From the NCBI GenBank assembly GCA_041394705.1, contig JAWKHS010000009.1, forward strand, positions 229,234 to 293,233: a stretch of DNA of 64,000 nucleotides, written 5' to 3'. The stretch is from Vicinamibacterales bacterium (GTDB taxonomy: Bacteria > Acidobacteriota > Vicinamibacteria > Vicinamibacterales > UBA2999). The notes below the pieces were generated by a model. The model had not been told where the DNA came from and did no database searches. It saw only the letters and a program-made list of their open reading frames with translations. The translations under genes and the position numbers were made by a program. Shown here piece by piece: positions 28,405 to 37,209 of the stretch; the first letter of the stretch is position 1, and every line of letters begins with the position of its first letter.

Positions 28405-29729
28405 ACCCGCGAATGGTGCCATGCGTCCTCATTGTCGCGCTGTGCCTGGCCGCGCCGGCATTCGCGCAGGCGCCAACGGCGACGTCGTCGGCAGCGGAGC
28501 GCATGGTCGATCCCGTGAACGGGCTTTCGCTCGACCAGGCCATTGCACTGTCTTTCGAACGGGAGCCCTCTCTGCGAGCTGTGCGGAGCCAGGTTGAGGT
28601 CGCAGAGGCGATGAAACTGCAGGCGGCGCTCAGACCCAACCCGTCAGTGTCCGTCGAGCGGCGCGAGGAGCCCGCCGGGACGGATAACCTGACGACGATT
28701 GGCGTGCAGTGGCCGCTCGACCTATTCCGAAAGGGCAGCCGTGTTGATGTGGCCGACGGCGAGATCTCGACTGCGCGACTCGCTGCCTCCGACCGCGAGC
28801 GACTCCTTCGGGCGGAGGTTCGCGCGGCATATGGAGCCCTGGCCGTCGCGATTCGCGACCTCGCGGTGCTCGACGAGACTATCGGCGCTACGCGGAGCCA
28901 GTATGAGCTCATTCGGTCACGGGCCGACGAGGGAGCCGCGCCTCGGCTAGAGCGCGACCTGTTGGATGTCGAGGTGCGGCGCCTCGAATCCGAACAGGTG
29001 CTCCAACTGGCACGAGTCGACGCCACCTCCTTCGAGCTGAAGCGAGTCTTGGGCTTGAGAGCCGCGGAGACGGTGGCGATTCGCAACACACTGGAAGACC
29101 TGGTTCAGCGCGATCGGTCGTCGGTCCCCATCGGCCAGGACACCCCGAACGTTGCCGAGCAGAGGACTGACGTGCGTGAGGCAGCCGCCCGCGTCAACGT
29201 TGCCGAGGCAAAGATCGACCGGGCCGCGGATGCTGGCCGCTTCGATCTCAGTCTCTTCGGCAGCGTCATGCGCATGGACATGGGCTTCCCTCAAAGAGGC
29301 TTCGCCGCCGACGGGACGCTGACGCGCATCCGTGGTGTGTTCCGCTACGTCTCGGTGGGGGCCATGGTCACGCTGCCCCTCCTCGACCGCAATCAGGGCG
29401 CTGTCGCCGCCGCCCGCGCCGAGCGGGCAGGCGCGGCTGCCGCCCATGAGGCCGCCGTGCTATCTGCTCAGGCAGAGCTGGCCTCGGCTCGTTCACGTTA
29501 CGAGCACGCGCAGCGCGCCGTGCAGCTCTACCCCGATCGGGCTCGGGTGCTGGCGCGCCAAAACCTGGCGGTCGTCAGCCAGAGTTATGAGCTCGGACGG
29601 CTCACGGTGTTCGACGTGTTGAACGAACAGCGCCGGTATCTGGACGTCGAGCGTGCGTACACGCATACGTTGCGAGAGGTGTACGAAGCTCGAACGGCGC
29701 TCGATCGGGCGCTCGGAGAACGCCAATGA
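28401..29729 (+). CDS. cusC: TolC-type outer-membrane channel, cluster II
   Basis: 442 aa with a clear signal peptide (VPCVLIVALCLAAPAFAQA). Two OEP domains: LSLDQAIALSFEREPSLRAVRSQVEVAEA opens the first, and the second spans about 220-440 (ALDRALGERQ at the end). Its repeat beta segment reads NLTTIGVQWPLDLFRKGSR. It overlaps the pump stop by 4 nt and the adaptor start by 4 nt, so the three are translationally coupled. It should form the outer-membrane exit duct of this tripartite exporter. Confidence 0.9.
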   Translation: MNPRMVPCVLIVALCLAAPAFAQAPTATSSAAERMVDPVNGLSLDQAIALSFEREPSLRAVRSQVEVAEAMKLQAALRPNPSVSVERREEPAGTDNLTTIGVQWPLDLFRKGSRVDVADGEISTARLAASDRERLLRAEVRAAYGALAVAIRDLAVLDETIGATRSQYELIRSRADEGAAPRLERDLLDVEVRRLESEQVLQLARVDATSFELKRVLGLRAAETVAIRNTLEDLVQRDRSSVPIGQDTPNVAEQRTDVREAAARVNVAEAKIDRAADAGRFDLSLFGSVMRMDMGFPQRGFAADGTLTRIRGVFRYVSVGAMVTLPLLDRNQGAVAAARAERAGAAAAHEAAVLSAQAELASARSRYEHAQRAVQLYPDRARVLARQNLAVVSQSYELGRLTVFDVLNEQRRYLDVERAYTHTLREVYEARTALDRALGERQ

Positions 29730-31336
29730 CCAATGAGTCACGCATTTCATTGAATCGACGGGTAGCGGCAGGCGCCGCGCTCGGTCTTGTCCTAGTGGGT
29801 GCAGGGGCGACCTATGTCGGACTGCGGCTCGGCCGCGCAGACGGCGAGCGAGATGCCACGATGCAGGCTGGCGCCGCCCAACGCCAGGAATCGGCGGCCA
29901 TTTCCGGCAGCGGCCACGCTGCGGAGACGACGGGCACGGATGCCGGTCTGCCGGATGTGCAAGTGACGCTCACCGAGGAGGGCACTGCACGGGCGGGAAT
30001 CGTGGTCGAGCCGGTCGCGCGCGGCACATCTGCTCTGGACCTTCGTCTGCCGGCAGTCGTTGAGCCGAACGCGTATCGGCAGGTAGTCGTGACGCCTCTG
30101 GTGGGTGGGCGGGTGATTCGCGTGTCAGCCGAACTCGGCGATGGCGTACGGCGGGGCGAGACGATGGCCCAAATCTACAGCCCGCCTCTGGCTGAGGCCC
30201 AGACACGATACGTGTCGGCCCGCGCGATGCTCGATGCGTACGACCGCGAGCTCCAGCGCACGGAGAAGCTGGTCGAGATCGGCTCGGCCAGCCGCCAGGA
30301 ACTGGAGCGCATCCACGCCGAACACGCATCCCAAACCGCGGCCGTTCAGACGGCTCGAGCGGAACTCGAGCTTCTGGGGCTGCCGCCGGCCGCCATTGCC
30401 GCACTGGACTCCGGGAAGTCTGTCGATGCCACCAGCGATGTGCCGGCTCCACTCGATGGCGTCGTCACTGAGAGAGCGGCGAACATCGGCCTGAACGTCG
30501 ACCCGTCGACCAAGCTGTTCACCGTGATCGACCTCGCGTCGGTCTGGGTTGTGGGGGAGGTCTACGAGCGGGACTTTTCCCGTGTGCGCGTGGGCAGTGC
30601 AGCCGTCGTCACGACGCCCGCCTATCCGAATCTGACGCTTCGGGGCCGGGTCAGCTACATCGACCCGCAAGTGAGCCCGGCGACGCGCACCGCCAAGTTG
30701 CGGGTCGAGGTGCCGAACCCTCGGGGCGATCTGCGGCTGGGCATGTATGCCGAGGTGGCGATCACCGGTGACTCAGCATCATCGGTGGTGCTGATTCCGC
30801 GAACCGCTGTCCAGAATGTCGGTAGTCGGGCAGTGGTGTACCTGGCGAGTGTCAAGGAGCCTGGCAGGTTCACTGAACGCGAGGTCGTCCTGGGCGGGGG
30901 GTCAGGCGATCGTGTCGAGGTCACGGGCGGTGTTCAGCCTGGCGACCGCGTCGTCACCCATGGGAGCTTTGCCCTCCGTGCCGAGCGCGAGCGCCTCGGG
31001 TTACGGCCACGTTCAGGGACGTCCCCGAACTCTCCGGCACCGGCGGCAGGAGCAGATCAATCTGAGGGGGCTGTTCAGTCGGTCCGGGTAGCCGTCACGG
31101 AGCAGGGCTTCGATCCGGTGAGGCTCACCCTTCAAGCCGGCGTCCCCGCAAGGCTAATCGTCACCAGGACTACGGACAACACATGCGGCACCGAGATCGC
31201 TGTCCCGTCCCTCGGTGTGAAGCGTGCACTGCCGCTCGACACTCCAGTCACGATTGACTTCACGCCCGCCAAGGCGGGAGAGATTGCCTTCGCGTGTGGG
31301 ATGAACATGCTAAAGGGGGTGATTGTTGTGCAGTGA
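29726..31336 (+). CDS. cusB: CusB-type adaptor fused to a cupredoxin domain, cluster II
   Basis: 536 aa. Membrane anchor (about 13-33), then an adaptor core: VVVTPLVGGRVIRVSAELGDGVRRGE, coiled hairpin about 140-200, APLDGVVTERAANIGLNVDP and DLASVWVVGEVYERDFSRV. From about residue 450 there is a cupredoxin-like domain (VAVTEQGFDPVRLTLQAG, VTRTTDNTCGTEIAVPSLG) ending with FACGMNMLKGVIVVQ, where Cys and Met lie as in type-1-like copper sites. The fusion would put a copper-binding module on the adaptor. It starts by ATGA overlap with the TolC gene. Confidence 0.88.
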   Translation: MTNESRISLNRRVAAGAALGLVLVGAGATYVGLRLGRADGERDATMQAGAAQRQESAAISGSGHAAETTGTDAGLPDVQVTLTEEGTARAGIVVEPVARGTSALDLRLPAVVEPNAYRQVVVTPLVGGRVIRVSAELGDGVRRGETMAQIYSPPLAEAQTRYVSARAMLDAYDRELQRTEKLVEIGSASRQELERIHAEHASQTAAVQTARAELELLGLPPAAIAALDSGKSVDATSDVPAPLDGVVTERAANIGLNVDPSTKLFTVIDLASVWVVGEVYERDFSRVRVGSAAVVTTPAYPNLTLRGRVSYIDPQVSPATRTAKLRVEVPNPRGDLRLGMYAEVAITGDSASSVVLIPRTAVQNVGSRAVVYLASVKEPGRFTEREVVLGGGSGDRVEVTGGVQPGDRVVTHGSFALRAERERLGLRPRSGTSPNSPAPAAGADQSEGAVQSVRVAVTEQGFDPVRLTLQAGVPARLIVTRTTDNTCGTEIAVPSLGVKRALPLDTPVTIDFTPAKAGEIAFACGMNMLKGVIVVQ

Positions 31337-31338
31337 AC

Positions 31339-31357
31339 GCGCGGACTGAGCCCGCGC
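31339..31357. terminator. GC-rich hairpin between convergent genes
   Basis: GCGCGG (31339-31344), 7-nt loop and CCGCGC (31352-31357) start 3 nt after the adaptor stop. There is no T-run, so it is a weak intrinsic terminator candidate; it lies before the convergent lgt gene. Confidence 0.35.
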
Positions 31358-31393
31358 CACCGCTCGCTGAGCTGAACGACACCTCGACGGTCG

Positions 31394-32146
31394 CTACGGC
31401 AAGGCAGAGTTTCGTCGCATCTGTTTCGTCGGTCGGCCCAACAAGGCAACGCCAGCGATGATTGCGCCGAAAGCCAGGACGTGAGCTACGGCGAATGGCC
31501 CAACTAACGGTTGGTGAACACGAAGAAACTCGATCCCGAATCTGATCGCACCTGCCGTCGTGAGGTAGGCGCCAAGAACGAAGGAATCCGCGCGGCCTTG
31601 GCGGCGCCATCGCAGCAGCATCCACGCCAGAGGCAGCAGGGCCAACGCCTCGTACAGCTGCGTCGGGTGCACTGGTACCGACGTCGGCGGCAGGCCTTCT
31701 GGGAACGCCACGGACCAGGGCAGGTCACTCGGCACACCGTAGTCGTCGCCGACGAGAAAGCACCCAACGCGCCCTATCGCGTGGGCAACGGCGAGCGCGG
31801 GTGCTGCTGACGCGAGGACCTGCAGGATCGGAACTCGGTGGCGGCGCAGCAGTACCACACCTGCTGCTACGCCTCCTGCGAACCCGCCGTACCAGCTGAG
31901 ACCGCCCCGCGACAACAGTAGCTCCAGGAACGGTCCGCGCCAGGCATGCTCAACGGCCCAGACGAGCTTGGCGCCGGCCAAGCCTCCGACGACTCCAGCC
32001 ATGGCTGCGTCGAGAGCCTGATCCGGTAGCCGCGACCATCGCCGCTCGCGGTCGAACAGCCAGAGGCCGGCGAGCGCGGCTACGGCCACCAGCACGCCAA
32101 AGCTCGTGATCTCGAACTCGCCGATGCGAAAGAGGACCGGGTAAAT
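31394..32146 (-). CDS. lgt: Prolipoprotein diacylglyceryl transferase, probable ATT start
   Basis: 250 aa polytopic inner-membrane enzyme that adds diacylglycerol to lipobox cysteines. The signature HAIGRVGCFLVGDDYG and SVPVHPTQLYEAL are present. The first standard start (GTG, 32095) would cut off YPVLFRIGEFEITSFG, the conserved Lgt N-terminus. In frame, just before this, is ATT at 32144-32146 with GGAGG 5 nt upstream; the next in-frame stop is further upstream and no ATG/GTG/TTG intervenes. ATT is therefore the best start. The beginning overlaps the end of the DUF305 gene by 67 nt. It may lipidate the DUF305 lipoprotein of this island. Confidence 0.85.
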   Translation of the reverse strand: MYPVLFRIGEFEITSFGVLVAVAALAGLWLFDRERRWSRLPDQALDAAMAGVVGGLAGAKLVWAVEHAWRGPFLELLLSRGGLSWYGGFAGGVAAGVVLLRRHRVPILQVLASAAPALAVAHAIGRVGCFLVGDDYGVPSDLPWSVAFPEGLPPTSVPVHPTQLYEALALLPLAWMLLRWRRQGRADSFVLGAYLTTAGAIRFGIEFLRVHQPLVGPFAVAHVLAFGAIIAGVALLGRPTKQMRRNSALP

Positions 32147-32634
32147 GGGCGCCTCCGATTGGTGCGCGCTAATCGCGCCAGCAACTGTTCCATCTTCGCG
32201 ATCTCAGCCTTCTGAGACACCACGATATCGCGGCACAATGCCACGATCTCGGGATCGCGGAGAGACGCCTCCTCGCACATCAAGATCGCTCCGGAGTGAT
32301 GCGGGATCATCGAGCGCAGGAACTGCCGGTCGCCCACACTGGCTTGGGTCCGCATCGCAAAGAAGCTCGCGGCGAATACGGCCGCAGCCGTCACGCCGAT
32401 CGCGAGGTTCAGGTTCTTCTTCCGGAACATCGACCGCATCGACACCAGCATGACCACCGCCATTGGAGCGACCATCATCAGGGTCATGTAGACGTTGTTC
32501 ACGTTCAGGTAAAGATGCCCGACAGACTCGATCATCGTGTACATGACGAAATACATGATGACGAAGTCAATCGTCAGTTCGACCGCCAATCTGCGGTAGG
32601 CACCGCCGTCGTGCTGTGCGCTATGGTCCTTCAT
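32080..32634 (-). CDS. DUF305 membrane protein
   Basis: 184 aa. Three hydrophobic segments lie at about 18-38, 48-66 and 76-94, then a DUF305 four-helix (ferritin-like) motif: DRQFLRSMIPHHSGAILMCEEA and VVSQKAEIAKMEQLL. DUF305 proteins with the HH pair are common in copper and silver regions. The C-terminal 30 residues run through the start of lgt in another frame and are Ser/Arg-rich, so the true domain ends near residue 150. Same strand as lgt and probably co-transcribed. Confidence 0.8.
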   Translation of the reverse strand: MKDHSAQHDGGAYRRLAVELTIDFVIMYFVMYTMIESVGHLYLNVNNVYMTLMMVAPMAVVMLVSMRSMFRKKNLNLAIGVTAAAVFAASFFAMRTQASVGDRQFLRSMIPHHSGAILMCEEASLRDPEIVALCRDIVVSQKAEIAKMEQLLARLARTNRRRPFTRSSFASASSRSRALACWWP

Positions 32635-32646
32635 CTCGCCTCCAGT

Positions 32647-32664
32647 GATCGGCCGTCGCCGATC
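32647..32664. promoter_or_regulatory. Perfect inverted repeat upstream of the DUF305 gene
   Basis: GATCGGC-CGTC-GCCGATC lies 12 nt upstream of the DUF305 start (32634), in the 154-nt gap after the YcnI gene. It could be an operator or a leader hairpin. No T-run follows. Confidence 0.4.
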
Positions 32665-32790
32665 GTCCCGAGTGAACCGTGACTAGCGCCGAGCGGGGGC
32701 GAGACTCGACGACCAGAGACCGCGACGACGTCTGCGTGGGTGCCGGTCTTTCGGGCCGGCCGCACGCACGCCACCGCGCAATGGCACTCG

Positions 32791-33636
32791 TCAGTCGGCC
32801 GCGGGCCTTCGCGCGCGGCTCGATGTGTGCGAGTGCCGAATCTGCCAGGTTCCGTTTGGGCCCTTGAGCAGCAAGTACGTGGCAAGCCCTTCAGAGTCGA
32901 TGTCGCGCTCGCCCATCTTCGCCTTCAGCGTGTAGCGCGAGGTGGCGTACGCAGACTGTCCTCCAGGCAGCACCGTGACCTTGGTCTCAGAATGCGTGAA
33001 CTGCAGGTTCTGAAACGCTTTCAGCTCGGGCCCCAGATGGCGATCCCGGTAGTCGGCCCAACCGTTGTTGATGCCTGCGCCTTCGTAGATGGTGACATCG
33101 GGATGGTAGAACGTGGCGAGCTTCTCGAGGTCCTTGGCGTTGAAGGCGGCGTCGTAGCTGCCGAGCCAAGTCGCGATCGATCCCGCCTCGTCCTGACCCC
33201 CAGCGGCCAGGGTGGTCACCGGAGCCGGACTCCTCGTACCGGCTTCTCCCACCCAGTGGCTCGCCGTGCCGTCGGCGTAACGCTGGTGTGCCTTCCACAC
33301 GATGGTGTCAGCAGTCTTCGGGTTACGGCCGATGAACCCGAACTCGGCGAATTCGCCTGGCTTGATGTCCGTGGTCCAGACGATTGACGTCACGCGATCG
33401 CCCGTGCGCTTCAGCGTGTGCGCCCACCCCGCCGACGCCTGCGGGCTGATGGTGACGCCCTCGGGAACCTCGAGCTCGACCTCGACGGTCGCGACCTTGC
33501 CCTCGGTCGGCACCCGCACCGTGTACCGCTCCGAGATCCCGGGTCGGGATTCCCGTGGCACCACGGTTACGTGCGCCCATGCGGGGTGTGCAGCCAGCAC
33601 CAGTCCAACGAGTGTCGACAGGGCTAGTCGTGTCAT
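32791..33636 (-). CDS. YcnI (DUF1775) copper-binding domain fused to SnoaL/DUF4440-like domain
   Basis: 281 aa. Signal peptide cleaved after AWA (residue 21) would leave His22 as the N-terminal residue: HVTVVPRESRPGISERYTVRVP. That fits the YcnI histidine-brace Cu(II) site, and the conserved Trp follows in SAGWAHTLKRTGD. From about 155 a second domain (IATWLGSYDAAFNAKDLEKLATFYHPDVTIYEG; final strand TWQIRHSHTSS) matches SnoaL/DUF4440-like proteins. The combination on one chain is unusual to me. The gene overlaps its upstream neighbour by 4 nt (ATGA). Confidence 0.82.
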   Translation of the reverse strand: MTRLALSTLVGLVLAAHPAWAHVTVVPRESRPGISERYTVRVPTEGKVATVEVELEVPEGVTISPQASAGWAHTLKRTGDRVTSIVWTTDIKPGEFAEFGFIGRNPKTADTIVWKAHQRYADGTASHWVGEAGTRSPAPVTTLAAGGQDEAGSIATWLGSYDAAFNAKDLEKLATFYHPDVTIYEGAGINNGWADYRDRHLGPELKAFQNLQFTHSETKVTVLPGGQSAYATSRYTLKAKMGERDIDSEGLATYLLLKGPNGTWQIRHSHTSSRARRPAAD

Positions 33637-33962
33637 CGCGCCTCCTCCTGAGCCGGACGCTCCGGCAGCTGAATCGTCAACGCCACGAAGGTCTCGTCTT
33701 CCTCCTCCTCGGCTTCGACCACGATGCGCAGGCCGGTGCGCACGTCCTTGATGGTGCCGGCCCCCTTGCCCACACGAATCTCCGTGTCCTTGGTGATGGC
33801 GAACGTCGTCTTCTCGTTGCCCCGATCGAGCACCTCGACGCTCGTCGCAGTGACTGTTGTCACCGTTCCGAGGATCTTGTGGGTGTGACCGGGATGCGCC
33901 AGCACGGTTCCCGTGGCGAGGGCGGCGCCGACGGCCACGGCGAATGCGAGTGTTCGCACCAT
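33633..33962 (-). CDS. Small exported DUF5666-like protein with HPGHTH N-terminus (copy 2)
   Basis: 109 aa. Signal peptide VRTLAFAVAVGAALATGTVLA, then mature HPGHTHKILGTVTTVTATSVEVLDR and a beta-rich OB-like body with an acidic patch (VEAEEEEDET). The neighbour at 33967-34296 begins HEGHDHKVLGTVT, so the two are tandem paralogues. A metal-binding N-terminus is suggested by HxGHxH. The start ATG at 33962 follows the upstream paralogue's stop by 4 nt. Confidence 0.75.
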   Translation of the reverse strand: MVRTLAFAVAVGAALATGTVLAHPGHTHKILGTVTTVTATSVEVLDRGNEKTTFAITKDTEIRVGKGAGTIKDVRTGLRIVVEAEEEEDETFVALTIQLPERPAQEEAR

Positions 33963-33966
33963 GGCG

Positions 33967-34296
33967 TCACCGAGTCGGCTGGGCGGCACCCAGCTCGACC
34001 TGCTTGGCGACCATCTTGTCGACGCCGTTCTCCTTCACGGTCGTCGCCGTGATCACCACGCGGAGGCCGGTAGTGATGTCCTCGACCCTCATCGGTTTGT
34101 TGTCTCTGAGCACCTTCGTCTCGCGCGTGAGGTAGACCGTGACGTCCTTGTTGTCCTTGTCCTTCAGCATCACGTGATCGGCGGCGGCCATGGTCACGGT
34201 ACCGAGCACCTTGTGGTCGTGACCCTCGTGGGCCAGGACCTGCAGCGGGTACACGGCCACCGTCGCGAATACGGCAAGCATCAGTCGTCGAGTCAT
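33967..34296 (-). CDS. Small exported DUF5666-like protein with HEGHDH N-terminus (copy 1)
   Basis: 109 aa. Signal MTRRLMLAVFATVAVYPLQVLA, mature start HEGHDHKVLGTVTMAAADHV, then beta strands (VTVYLTRETKVLRDNKPM, GLRVVITATTV). A GGAGGAG is well placed before the ATG. It lies between pcoB (74-nt gap) and its paralogue, inside a copper-resistance array. Function unknown; periplasmic metal binding inferred. Confidence 0.75.
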   Translation of the reverse strand: MTRRLMLAVFATVAVYPLQVLAHEGHDHKVLGTVTMAAADHVMLKDKDNKDVTVYLTRETKVLRDNKPMRVEDITTGLRVVITATTVKENGVDKMVAKQVELGAAQPTR

Positions 34297-34370
34297 GGTT
34301 GCACTCCTCCTGTGTGACGGAAGCTGATACAGACGCCTGCGCCGCTCCCGGAAGCGCAGGTCCTGGCGAA

Positions 34371-35246
34371 CTAGAACCACGTGCGAAGACCCACCGCCAA
34401 TCGCGTGCCGGCGACCTCCTCGCCGGCAGCTCGGGCCAGGTCGGCGGTCCCGAAAAACCTGCGCGACCACACGACGCCGAGATACGGCGCGAACTCGCGC
34501 CGGAACTCGTACCGCAGGCGAACGCCGAGTTCGCCAGTCGACAGTCCAGTGCCAATCAAGCGTTCGCGGTCAGCGCGGCCGTAGACCTCGAACTCCACCA
34601 GCGGCTGGAGCACCAGTCGGTTGGTGATCAGCAGGTCGTACTCCGTCTCGACGCGCACGTGCGTGCGTCCCGAGGGTTCGACATACGCAGAGGCTTCGAC
34701 CTCGAACCAGTAGGGGGCGAGCCCCTGCACGCCGAGCGCGAGGGCGGTGCGGGGGGTATTGGGCAGCGTGTCCACGCGGACTCCGGCGGTGACGTCCCAC
34801 CACCTGGCGACAGCGCGCCCGTAGAGGAGGTGCGTCTGGGCCTGCTCGGTGCGGCCGCCCGCGCGGTCACCCTCGGTACGAAACCAGAGGCGGTTCCGGT
34901 CCTGGCCTACCCAGCCCTTCGTATCCCAGCTGAACGCATTGGAGCCGCCACCCGTCTGCCACTCGAGCTGATCGAACAGCACGAAGTAGTTGATCGACAT
35001 GTCGTGCACCGTGTGCCCCTGCACGTCAGGGAACGCAGCCTGACGGTCGTCGTCGGTGAGCGGCGGAATGAACGACGGCAGTGGCGCAGCCGGGGCCTGA
35101 TGCCGCGAGTGGTCCTCGGCCGGAGTTGTGGGCGTAGGCGCCTGGGGCGTGCCGTGCTGGTGTGCAGCAGGCGGTACTTGAGCGAAGACACGTAGTGACA
35201 CCGCCAGCACAAGGACGAGGGCGAGCGTGACGTGGGTATTGCTCAC
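34371..35246 (-). CDS. pcoB: Copper resistance protein B, outer-membrane
   Basis: 291 aa. Signal peptide (ALVLVLAVSLRVFA), a His/Pro-rich linker (AAHQHGTPQAP, EDHSRHQAP), then the CopB/PcoB barrel: HTVHDMSINYFVLFDQLEWQ, WDTKGWVGQDRNRLWFRTEGD, ending with an aromatic C-terminal strand (GTRLAVGLRTWF). PcoB partners the PcoA multicopper oxidase in copper sequestration. It overlaps pcoA by 4 nt (ATGA). Confidence 0.92.
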   Translation of the reverse strand: MSNTHVTLALVLVLAVSLRVFAQVPPAAHQHGTPQAPTPTTPAEDHSRHQAPAAPLPSFIPPLTDDDRQAAFPDVQGHTVHDMSINYFVLFDQLEWQTGGGSNAFSWDTKGWVGQDRNRLWFRTEGDRAGGRTEQAQTHLLYGRAVARWWDVTAGVRVDTLPNTPRTALALGVQGLAPYWFEVEASAYVEPSGRTHVRVETEYDLLITNRLVLQPLVEFEVYGRADRERLIGTGLSTGELGVRLRYEFRREFAPYLGVVWSRRFFGTADLARAAGEEVAGTRLAVGLRTWF

Positions 35247-37180
35247 GACTGCTGCCCCTCCTCAACGCGGACCTCTCGAAACATGCCGGCTTCCATGTGA
35301 AAGAGCAGATGGCAGTGGTACGCCCAGCGCCCGAGGGCGTCGGCCGTCACGCGGTAGCTGCGCCGTGTGCCGGGCGGCATGTCGATCGTGTGCTTCCGCA
35401 CCTTGAACTTGCCCTCGGCATCCTCGAGGTCGCTCCACATGCCGTGCAGGTGGATGGGATGCGTCATCATCGTGTCGTTGACGAGCACGATCCGCACGCG
35501 CTCGCCGTACGTGAGCCGGATGGGCTCCGCACCCGAGAACTTGATGCCGTCGAACGACCAGGCGAAGCGTTCCATGTGCCCGGTCAGGTGGAGTTCGATC
35601 GTGCGCGTCGGCTCCCGGCCGTCGGGATCGTGGAAGACGCTCGTGAGGTCCGCATAGGTCAGGACGCGTCGACCGTTCTCCCTCAGGCCAATCCCCGGAT
35701 CATCGAGCTTGGCCGACGGCGTCATCGTCTGCATGTCGACGAGGGGGTTGCCCTGCTCGGAGGGCGGATGCGTCTGCATCGTGCCGCCCATCGCGGACAT
35801 GTCGTGCCCGGCGTGCGGATCCGACGGCGGCGGCGCAGGCGCTTGCGGCATCGTATGACCAGCGTGCGGGTCGGGAGTCGCGGTCGCCGGGGGTGGCGTC
35901 ACCGGCATCGCATGGCCCGCATGCGGGTCCGCGGCGGCGGGCACGGGAGCCGGCATGGCGTGGCCTGCGTGAGGGTCCGCGGCTGGGGCCGTCCGGGCAG
36001 CGTCCATCGCGCCCATGTCGTGTCCCATCCCGCCGTGACCCATATCGGCCATCGTCAACACGGACCGCGGGTCCAAGTCGGGCACCACTGCCCGGAGACC
36101 GGCACGTGTAGCCAAGGTGCCAGCGGCGAACCCCGTACGATCCATGGCTTGCGCGAAGATCGTGAAGGCGTCCAGGCCAGACGGCTCTACGATCACGTCG
36201 AAGGTCTCGGCTACGGCGATGCGGAACTCGTCCACGGAGACGGGCCGCACCGGCAATCCGTCGGCTGCTACCACCGTCATCTTCAGCCCGGGGATACGCA
36301 CGTCGAAGTAGGACATCGCGGAGCCGTTGATGAAGCGGAGCCGAACCCGCTCGCCCGGCGCGAACAGGCCCGTCCAATTGTCTGCGGGCGCGCGGCCGTT
36401 CATCAGGTAGGTGTAGGTGTAGCCGGTCACGTCAGCAAGATCGGCCGCGCTCATGCGCATCTGGCCCCACATCCGACGTTCCGCCAGCGTGGCACCGAGC
36501 CCCTGTTGCCGCACGTCCTTGATGAACGTCGTCAAGGTCCGCTGCCGGAAGTTGTAGTAGTCCGACTGCTTCTTCAGCTTCTTGAACACCCGCTCCGGGC
36601 GCTCGTCGGTCCAGTCCGTGAGCATGACGACGTGCTCGCGATCGAAGACCACCCGGTCGGGCTCGCGCGGCTCGATGACCAATGGGCCATAGACGCCCGC
36701 CTGCTCCTGAAATCCGGAATGGCTGTGGTACCAGTAGGTGCCCGACTGCTTCACCGTGAACTGGTAGCGGTATGCCTGGCCGGGATGGATACCCGAAAAG
36801 CTGAGGCCGGGCACGCCGTCCATATTGGCCGGCAGCAAGATGCCGTGCCAGTGAATGGACGTGTCCTCATCGAGGCTGTTGGAGACGTTCAGGGTGATCG
36901 TGTCCCCCTCCCGCCACCGCAACAACGGCCCTGGCAGCGAGTCGTTGATCGTGAGCGCCGTCCGTGCGGATCCCGTGAGGTTGACCTCGGTCTCGCCGAT
37001 GCGGAGGTCGAAGTCGGTGCCCGAGAGCACCTCCGACTCTCGACGCTGACGGGTCTGCGCCCACACCGGTTGACGTAGCAACCCGACGCTGACGGCGGCG
37101 CCACCGATAGCGAGCCCTTTGACGAAGGTGCGTCTCGAGGGCCCCGGGCTTGGATGCGACGACGAACTGCGCGCGAACAT
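35243..37180 (-). CDS. pcoA: PcoA/CopA multicopper oxidase with DPHAGH repeats
   Basis: 645 aa. Tat signal (SRRTFVKGLAIGGAAVSV) exports the folded enzyme. Copper sites: HWHG (110-113), YHSHSGF (151-157), HPIHLHGMW and the C-terminal YHCHLLFHMEAGM (about 621-633), giving complete type 1, 2 and 3 centres. Between the second and third domains (about 395-465) is a Met/His-rich insert with four copies of DPHAGH followed by A, T or D and M, plus GHGGMGHDMGAMD, a likely Cu(+) store. The same DPHAGH motif ends the adaptor at 58137. The ATG at 37180 gives the canonical signal. Cytochrome c lies 29 nt upstream. Confidence 0.93.
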   Translation of the reverse strand: MFARSSSSHPSPGPSRRTFVKGLAIGGAAVSVGLLRQPVWAQTRQRRESEVLSGTDFDLRIGETEVNLTGSARTALTINDSLPGPLLRWREGDTITLNVSNSLDEDTSIHWHGILLPANMDGVPGLSFSGIHPGQAYRYQFTVKQSGTYWYHSHSGFQEQAGVYGPLVIEPREPDRVVFDREHVVMLTDWTDERPERVFKKLKKQSDYYNFRQRTLTTFIKDVRQQGLGATLAERRMWGQMRMSAADLADVTGYTYTYLMNGRAPADNWTGLFAPGERVRLRFINGSAMSYFDVRIPGLKMTVVAADGLPVRPVSVDEFRIAVAETFDVIVEPSGLDAFTIFAQAMDRTGFAAGTLATRAGLRAVVPDLDPRSVLTMADMGHGGMGHDMGAMDAARTAPAADPHAGHAMPAPVPAAADPHAGHAMPVTPPPATATPDPHAGHTMPQAPAPPPSDPHAGHDMSAMGGTMQTHPPSEQGNPLVDMQTMTPSAKLDDPGIGLRENGRRVLTYADLTSVFHDPDGREPTRTIELHLTGHMERFAWSFDGIKFSGAEPIRLTYGERVRIVLVNDTMMTHPIHLHGMWSDLEDAEGKFKVRKHTIDMPPGTRRSYRVTADALGRWAYHCHLLFHMEAGMFREVRVEEGQQS

Positions 37181-37209
37181 CGATAGATCTCCTGAACTGA
37201 ACGGGTACG

